The translations under genes were made by a program, and so were the position numbers. The notes under the pieces were generated by a model. The model was not told the origin of the DNA, ran no database searches, and worked only from the letters and a program-made list of their open reading frames with translations. This document shows positions 59,016 through 64,000 of a stretch of 64,000 nt of DNA, piece after piece. Every line of letters begins with the position of its first letter. Positions within the stretch are counted from its first letter, which is position 1. Source of the stretch: BOG-908 sp964242595 (GTDB lineage Bacteria; Pseudomonadota; Alphaproteobacteria; Acetobacterales; Acetobacteraceae); contig CAXTBC010000008.1 in assembly GCA_964242595.1 (NCBI GenBank), positions 12,702-76,701 on the forward strand, written 5' to 3'.

Positions 59016-59993
59016 ATGCTTGCCCTACTCCTGCAACGCCTCGGCCAGATGCTGTTCGTCATGTTCGGCATCAGCGTGCTCGTCTTCCTCATCTTCTTCG
59101 CGACTCCAGGCGCCGACCCCGCCGCCCGCATCGCCGGCCGCAACGCCACGCCGGAAACGCTCGCCGCCGTCAGGCATGATTTCGGCTTCGACCGGCCGGT
59201 GCCAATACAGTACACGCTGATGATGAAGCGCCTGTTCGTGACGCAGGACCTGACAAGCTTCGTCAACCGCGGCCAGCGCGTGATCCCGGAGATCGTGGCG
59301 GGCGCGCCGGTCACGCTGTCCCTGGTGCTGGGCGCCGCCGTGCTGTGGGTGCTCGGCGGGCTGGCCATCGGCATCGCGGCGGCGTTGACGCAGGGCGGCC
59401 TGACCGACCGCGCGCTGATGCTGGCCGGACTGGTGGGCGTCTCCATGCCGGTGTTCTGGGTAGGCCAGATGGCCAACCTGGTCACCCAGAGCCGCCTTCA
59501 CGAGAGCTGGCTGTTCTCATGGGTGCCGCCGCTCGGCTACACGCCGCTCACCGAGAACCCGGGCCTGTGGCTGCGCACCATGCTGATCCCGTGGGCCACG
59601 CTGGCGCTGCTCTACATGGGCCTCTACGGGCGCGTGCTGCGCGCCGCCCTGATCGAGGCCTACCAGGAGGATTACGTGCGCACCGCGCGCGCCAAGGGGC
59701 TGAGCGGGACGCGCATCCTGGTCCACCACGCGCTGCGCAACTCGCTCGTCACCTTCGTCTCGCTGTTCGGGCTGGATTTCGGCGCGCTGGTGGGCGGCGG
59801 CGCGCTGCTGACAGAGGTGGTGTTCGGCCTGCAGGGGGTTGGCAAGCTGACGTTCGACGCGCTGCAGAACCTGGACCTGCCGGTGATCATGGCGTGTGTA
59901 ATGTACGCGTCGTTCTTCGTGGTGGCGGCCAACGCGGCGGTGGACGTGGCCTACGCGCTGCTGGACCCGCGGGTGAGGCACCGGCGTGCCTGA
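59016..59993 (+). CDS. peptide ABC transporter permease (DppB/OppB type)
   Basis: The 325-aa protein has six membrane segments. It starts MLALLLQRLGQMLFVMFGIS and has DFGFDRPVPIQYTLMMKRLF, VSMPVFWVGQMANLVTQSRL, the EAA loop AYQEDYVRTARAKGLSGTRI, and the closing GGALLTEVVFGLQGVGKLTF and NAAVDVAYALLDPRVRHRRA of the family. The ATG lies two bases beyond the family A repeat. Its stop overlaps the next gene by 8 bp. Confidence 0.93.
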   Translation: MLALLLQRLGQMLFVMFGISVLVFLIFFATPGADPAARIAGRNATPETLAAVRHDFGFDRPVPIQYTLMMKRLFVTQDLTSFVNRGQRVIPEIVAGAPVTLSLVLGAAVLWVLGGLAIGIAAALTQGGLTDRALMLAGLVGVSMPVFWVGQMANLVTQSRLHESWLFSWVPPLGYTPLTENPGLWLRTMLIPWATLALLYMGLYGRVLRAALIEAYQEDYVRTARAKGLSGTRILVHHALRNSLVTFVSLFGLDFGALVGGGALLTEVVFGLQGVGKLTFDALQNLDLPVIMACVMYASFFVVAANAAVDVAYALLDPRVRHRRA

Positions 59994-60960
59994 GCCGCTT
60001 CTGGAAGTGGCCGGCCTCTGCATCGACTTCCGCACCCCCGGCGGCCTGGTGCGGGCGGTGGACGACGTGTCCTTCGGCGTGGCGGCCGGCGAGATCGTGG
60101 GGCTGGTGGGCGAGTCCGGATCGGGCAAGACGCTGACGGTGATGGCGGCGATGGGGCTGGTGAACGACCCCAACGCGATCGTCACCGGCTCGATCCGCTA
60201 CAGGGGGCGCGAACTGGTGGGGGCCTCGGCGCGCACCTTGCGGGCGGTGCGCGGGCGCCAGGTCGCCATGGTGTTCCAGGACCCGATGAGCGCGATGAAC
60301 CCGGTGCACACGGTCGGCTGGCAGGTCAGCGAGCAGATCCGCGCCCACCTGCCGCTCTCGCGCGTCCAGGCGCGGGCGCGCGCGACCGACCTGCTGGGGC
60401 GCATGGGCGTACCGGCGCCCGCCCAGGCCTACGGCCGCTACCCGCACCAGCTCTCCGGCGGCCTGCGCCAGCGCGCGATGATCGCCATGGCGCTGAGCTG
60501 CGACCCGTCCCTGCTGATCGCCGACGAGCCGACGACGGCGCTGGACGTGACCGTGCAGGCGCAGATCCTGGCCTTGCTGCGCGGGCTGCGGCAGGAGTCC
60601 GGCTCGGGCATCCTGCTGATCACCCACGACCTGGGCGTGGTGGCCGAGCTGGCCGACCGGGTGCTGGTGATGTACGCCGGCCGGCTGGTGGAACGCGGCC
60701 CGGCGGCCAGCGTGCTGGCGCACCCCGCCCACCCCTACACGCAGGGCCTGCTGGCCAGCATCCCGCCGATGCACGGGCCACGGCCGCACCGGCTGGCCGC
60801 CATACCTGGCACGCCACCGGCGCCGGCCGAACGCCCGCCCGGCTGCGCCTTCCAGCCGCGCTGCCCCCGCCGCTTTGCACGCTGCGCCCAGCGGCCGGAG
60901 CTTTTCGCCGCCGGCCTGCAGGACGCCGCGTGTTTCCTGGCCGAGGGCGCGCCAGCGTGA
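59986..60960 (+). CDS. peptide ABC transporter ATP-binding protein (OppD/DppD type)
   Basis: The 324-aa ATPase has Walker A GLVGESGSGKTLTVMAAMGL, the Q-loop VFQDPMSAMNPVHTVGWQ, signature HQLSGGLRQRAMIAMALSCD, Walker B LLIADEPTTALDVTVQAQIL and the H-loop LLITHDLGVVAELAD. The C-terminal cysteine-rich motif GCAFQPRCPRRFARCA is typical of the OppD/DppD subfamily, in which it binds an iron-sulfur cluster in some members. GTG start overlapping the permease by 8 bp. Confidence 0.95.
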   Translation: MPEPLLEVAGLCIDFRTPGGLVRAVDDVSFGVAAGEIVGLVGESGSGKTLTVMAAMGLVNDPNAIVTGSIRYRGRELVGASARTLRAVRGRQVAMVFQDPMSAMNPVHTVGWQVSEQIRAHLPLSRVQARARATDLLGRMGVPAPAQAYGRYPHQLSGGLRQRAMIAMALSCDPSLLIADEPTTALDVTVQAQILALLRGLRQESGSGILLITHDLGVVAELADRVLVMYAGRLVERGPAASVLAHPAHPYTQGLLASIPPMHGPRPHRLAAIPGTPPAPAERPPGCAFQPRCPRRFARCAQRPELFAAGLQDAACFLAEGAPA

Positions 60961-61937
60961 TCCTGCTGGAAGCGGTGGGCGTGACGAAGCATTACGCGCT
61001 GGGGCGCGGCCGGGTGCTGCGCGCGGTGGACGGCGTCTCGCTACGGGTGATGCAGGGCGAGACGCTGGGGCTGGTGGGCGAATCGGGCTGCGGCAAGTCC
61101 ACGCTGGGCCGCTGCCTGCTGCGCCTGCAGGACGTGACGGACGGCACCGTGCGCTTCGCCGGCCAGGACATCACCCGCACGCCGATGCGCGCGCTGCGGC
61201 CGCTGCGGGCGCGCATGCAGATGGTGTTCCAGGACCCTGCCGGCGCGCTGAACCCGCGCCGGCAGGCGGGCGACCTGATCGCCGAGCCGCTACGCGTGCA
61301 CCGCCTGCCGGACGGCGCGCGCCGCAGCCCCGCCGCAGTGGCCAGCCGGGTGGCCGAGCTGGCCGGGCTGGTCGGCCTGCGCGCCGACCAATTGCAGCGC
61401 TACAGCCACGCCTTCTCCGGCGGCCAGCGCCAGCGCATCGGCATCGCCCGCGCCCTGGCGCTGGGGCCGGAGCTGCTAGTGGCCGACGAGCCCGTCTCGG
61501 CCCTGGACGTCAGCGTGCAGGCCCAGGTGGTAAACCTGCTGATGGACCTGCAGGAGCGGCTGGGGCTGACGATGCTGTTCATCGCGCACGACTTGGCCGT
61601 GGTGCGCCAGGTGGCGACACGCGTGGCGGTGATGTACCTGGGCACGGTGGTGGAGACCGGGCCCACGCAGGAGGTGTTCGCCCGCCCGGCGCACCCGTAT
61701 ACGGCGGCGCTGCTGGCCGCCGTGCCGCAGGTTGGCGGCGGCGGCCGGGGTGTGCCTTTGGGTGGCGAAGTGCCCAGCCCGCTCGACCCGCCGCCCGGCT
61801 GCCGGTTCCACACACGCTGCCCGCGCGCGCAGGACGTCTGCTCGCACGAGCAGCCGTCGTTGAGGGCGTTGGACGCCCATCGGCAGGTTGCGTGCCACCT
61901 GCCGATACAAACGAGCGGTCCTGTAACGGCTCTGTAA
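60957..61937 (+). CDS. peptide ABC transporter ATP-binding protein (OppF/DppF type)
   Basis: The 326-aa second ATPase has Walker A GLVGESGCGKSTLGRCLLRL, Q-loop VFQDPAGALNPRRQAGDLIA, signature HAFSGGQRQRIGIARALALG and Walker B LLVADEPVSALDVSVQAQVV. The C-terminal CRFHTRCPRAQDVC cysteine motif matches the OppF family. The GTG start at 60957 overlaps the previous stop (GTGA). It completes the importer, and the chemoreceptor gene follows within about 65 bp. Confidence 0.95.
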   Translation: MILLEAVGVTKHYALGRGRVLRAVDGVSLRVMQGETLGLVGESGCGKSTLGRCLLRLQDVTDGTVRFAGQDITRTPMRALRPLRARMQMVFQDPAGALNPRRQAGDLIAEPLRVHRLPDGARRSPAAVASRVAELAGLVGLRADQLQRYSHAFSGGQRQRIGIARALALGPELLVADEPVSALDVSVQAQVVNLLMDLQERLGLTMLFIAHDLAVVRQVATRVAVMYLGTVVETGPTQEVFARPAHPYTAALLAAVPQVGGGGRGVPLGGEVPSPLDPPPGCRFHTRCPRAQDVCSHEQPSLRALDAHRQVACHLPIQTSGPVTAL

Positions 61938-62001
61938 TCTTTTCTCCGCAAGTATGGCGGGCGCCCGGCCTCTCGCCGTGAGCGTAGGCGGATCGGATGG
62001 C

Positions 62002-63675
62002 ATGTTCGGCAGGATAGGACGGACGAAAGCGCGTGACCTGGAGGCGCGGCTGGACGCCATCAGCGGCTCGCAAGCGATGATCGAGTTCGCGCTCGACGGT
62101 ACGATTGTGACCGCCAACACGAACTTCCTGAACCTGATGGGCTACGCGCTGCCCGAGATTGCCGGACGGAACCACGCGATGTTCATGGTCGCTGACGAAC
62201 AGACGCTGCCGGCATACCGGGACTTCTGGGAAAGGCTAAGGCGTGGAGACCATCAGACAGGCGTGTTCAAGCACCTGACTGCCGACAGGCGCGAGGTTTG
62301 GCTGCAAGCCACCTACAACCCGATCCTGGACGCGGCAGGCCGGCTGACGGGCGTAGTGAAGCTTGCCACGGACGTGACCAGGGCCAGGCGGGAGGCGGCC
62401 GACGCGAACGGGCAGGTGCAGGCCATCCGCCGCTCGCAAGCGGTGATCGAGTTCGACCTAGCGGGCCATGTGCTGACCGCCAACGACGCGTTCCTGCACA
62501 CGATGGGGTACGAGCTCAAGGAGATCGTTGGCCGGCACCACGCGATGTTCATGCCTGATTGCGAGCGCGATACGGACGCCTACCGGGCATTCTGGGCGGC
62601 ACTGGGTCGCGGTGAATACGTGTCTGGCGTGTTCAAGCGAATCGATAGGACTGGCCAGCAAGTGTGGCTGCAGGCGAGCTACAACGCTATCCTGGACCCG
62701 GACGGCAAGCCGATGAAAATCGTGAAGTTCGGCACCGACGTGACCCAGGCTCGGTTGCTGAGCGCCGATCACCAGGGCCAGATCGCGGCCATCGACCGAT
62801 CGCAGGCGGTCATCGAGTTCGGGCTGGACGGAACCATCCTGTCCGCAAACGAAAACTTCCTGACGGCTAGCGGCTACAGGCTCGGCGAGGTGGTCGGCCA
62901 GCACCATTCGATGTTCGTGACGCCGGAAGAATGCGCCGCGCCGGAGTACAAGGCATTCTGGGCCGACCTGGCGCGTGGCGCGTTTCGCACCGGAGAGTTC
63001 CGGCGCGTCCGCAAGGACGGCAGCGTGCTATGGCTACGCGCAACGTACAACGCTGTCCGGGATCTCGATGGCGCTCCCTTCAAGGTGGTGAAGTTCGCGA
63101 CTGACGTGACCACACAGGTCCAAGCACGCGCGAGCTTCAGCGCCCTTGTGGAAGACGTGGCAGGTGCGGCCGAGCAGCTCAGCAGCTCCATCAACGAGAT
63201 ATCGGCCACGATGGCGCGCAGTCAGTCCAAAGCGGAGGCAGCGGTGCACAAGGTGGCCGATGCAGGCCAATCCACGCAGCGGCTCAACCAGGCGGTCCAG
63301 GCAATGGGTCGTGTAGTGGACCTGATTGACAACGTCACACAGCAAATCAATTTGCTGGCGCTGAACGCTACGATCGAGGCGGCGCGCGCCGGCGATGCAG
63401 GCCGCGGTTTTACGGTCGTGGCGAACGAAGTCAAGAACCTCGCCAGCCAGGCCAAGCGCGCGACCCAGGAGATCACAGCGGAGATCAACGGCGTGCGCCA
63501 GGTCTCCGGCGACGTTGTGGGTGCGCTCTCGGCCATCAGGGAAGCTATAGATGCCGTAAGCAGTTTTGTAACATCGACGGCAGCAGCGGTGGAGGAGCAG
63601 AATACCGTTACGGAGACGATCTCGGTGAGCATGCAAACGGCGGCGCAGCAGGTCGGGGAGTTGTGGGCAGCCTAG
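62002..63675 (+). CDS. soluble methyl-accepting chemotaxis protein with three PAS domains
   Basis: The 557-aa protein has no membrane segment. Three tandem PAS repeats start near residues 20, 140 and 265, each with a SQA(M/V)IEF strand and a GYxLxEIxGxxHxMF helix, followed by GVF/GEF-type strands and a DVT ending. The C-terminal signalling domain carries NEISATMARSQSKAEAAV, the conserved tip QQINLLALNATIEAARAGDA, and GFTVVANEVKNLASQAKRAT. There is no C-terminal CheR-tethering pentapeptide. It would sense an intracellular or redox signal through PAS and control CheA. I favour ATG 62002 because homology starts there; starts up to 61954 are open. It follows the peptide importer in the same direction. 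Confidence 0.9.
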   Translation: MFGRIGRTKARDLEARLDAISGSQAMIEFALDGTIVTANTNFLNLMGYALPEIAGRNHAMFMVADEQTLPAYRDFWERLRRGDHQTGVFKHLTADRREVWLQATYNPILDAAGRLTGVVKLATDVTRARREAADANGQVQAIRRSQAVIEFDLAGHVLTANDAFLHTMGYELKEIVGRHHAMFMPDCERDTDAYRAFWAALGRGEYVSGVFKRIDRTGQQVWLQASYNAILDPDGKPMKIVKFGTDVTQARLLSADHQGQIAAIDRSQAVIEFGLDGTILSANENFLTASGYRLGEVVGQHHSMFVTPEECAAPEYKAFWADLARGAFRTGEFRRVRKDGSVLWLRATYNAVRDLDGAPFKVVKFATDVTTQVQARASFSALVEDVAGAAEQLSSSINEISATMARSQSKAEAAVHKVADAGQSTQRLNQAVQAMGRVVDLIDNVTQQINLLALNATIEAARAGDAGRGFTVVANEVKNLASQAKRATQEITAEINGVRQVSGDVVGALSAIREAIDAVSSFVTSTAAAVEEQNTVTETISVSMQTAAQQVGELWAA

Positions 63676-63692
63676 GGGCGAAAAGTGTGCGT

Positions 63693-63909
63693 ATATCAAC
63701 GGCCGGAAACTTTGACCTGTAGGCAAGCATGGTGCTCTGCCCCAAACCCCGTCGTGCGTAGCACGCTGTCGCGTGACGAGGCCCCGAGGCCCCAGACCCC
63801 CATCTGTTTGGGATTTCCAACAAACAGGTTCTAAGGACTTGTCCTTAGCGGGGTCCAGGGGCAGAGCTCCTGGCCTTCTTGTAGGGTCAACCTTTCAGGC
63901 GACTGATAC
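63693..63909. repeat. family B repeat, complete copy
   Basis: Left terminus tatcaacggccggaaacttt then gacctgta; right terminus, reverse complemented, gtatcagtcgcctgaaaggt then tgaccct, forming an imperfect inverted pair of about 30 bp. The core has gctctgccccaaaccccgtc, a variant loop gtgcgtagcacgctgtcgcg, ggccccgaggcccc, aaggacttgtcctta and ggggcagagctcc. Confidence 0.92.
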
Positions 63910-63949
63910 TAGCAGTCCGTCATACCGAGACCGTTCGAAAGTCCGTTTT

Positions 63950-64000
63950 ATACCAACGGCCTTTAATGTTGACCTGTGAAGGAAGGCCAAGGGCTCTGCC
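63950..64000. repeat. family B repeat, start of another copy at window edge
   Basis: ataccaacggcctttaatgt then tgacctgtgaaggaaggcca and agggctctgcc. This is nearly identical to the left end of the copy at 33942 and is cut off by the window end. Confidence 0.85.

Overview
The window is GC-rich chromosomal DNA from an alphaproteobacterium, most like the Acetobacteraceae (Rhodospirillales). This placement is an inference from gene content (uvrA / ssb / gyrA / coaD grouping, CreA, YbjN-proC, phasin, EgtB-EgtD), from frequent GTG/TTG starts, and from two families of dispersed intergenic repeats of a kind I associate with that family. No plasmid, phage or CRISPR signal was seen. Coding density is high, and many genes overlap by 4 bp (ATGA or GTGA) or 8 bp, which indicates translationally coupled operons.

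Layout. 1-8.6 kb: end of an AsmA-like protein, then minus-strand metabolism (TldE/PmbA, M16 peptidase, threonine synthase, threonine aldolase, DapB). 8.6-10.4 kb: secreted sedolisin protease and a decayed IS5-type transposase. 10.7-19.5 kb: a seven-gene surface-glycan cluster with two nucleotide-sugar epimerases (one fused to a glycosidase-like domain), a B12-binding radical SAM enzyme and four glycosyltransferases. 19.6-31 kb: CHRD protein, a nonsense-mutated PEP-CTERM-like gene, tRNA-Lys, two cyclophilins, coaD, gyrA, ssb, an SDR and uvrA. 31-34.7 kb: accessory region with a GH5 cellulase, a secreted protein of unknown role, nested repeats and a gene remnant. 34.7-40.4 kb: CreA, MsrA, double cold-shock protein, QueE, phasin, TetR/COQ9-like protein, ProC, YbjN. 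40.5-46.1 kb: one giant modular surface or secreted protein. 46.4-48.9 kb: ergothioneine genes egtB-egtD. 49-54.2 kb: aminotransferase, a MarR / isochorismatase-like / MFS operon, and a muramidase. 54.3-56.1 kb: ABC-2 polysaccharide exporter pair. 56.2-63.7 kb: complete peptide ABC importer followed by a soluble triple-PAS chemoreceptor.

The strongest unexplained signal is repetitive. Family A (about 130 bp, at least 15 copies here) is a large imperfect palindrome whose two arms each form a hairpin. Stem positions covary between arms and copies, and copies often begin exactly at a stop codon or even encode the last residues of a gene. Family B (about 200 bp, about 10 full or partial copies) has roughly 30-bp terminal inverted repeats and looks like a MITE. 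One B copy is split by a third element of 150 bp with near-perfect 21-bp inverted ends and a TTA target duplication. The glycan cluster is the best candidate for a poorly described biochemical system.
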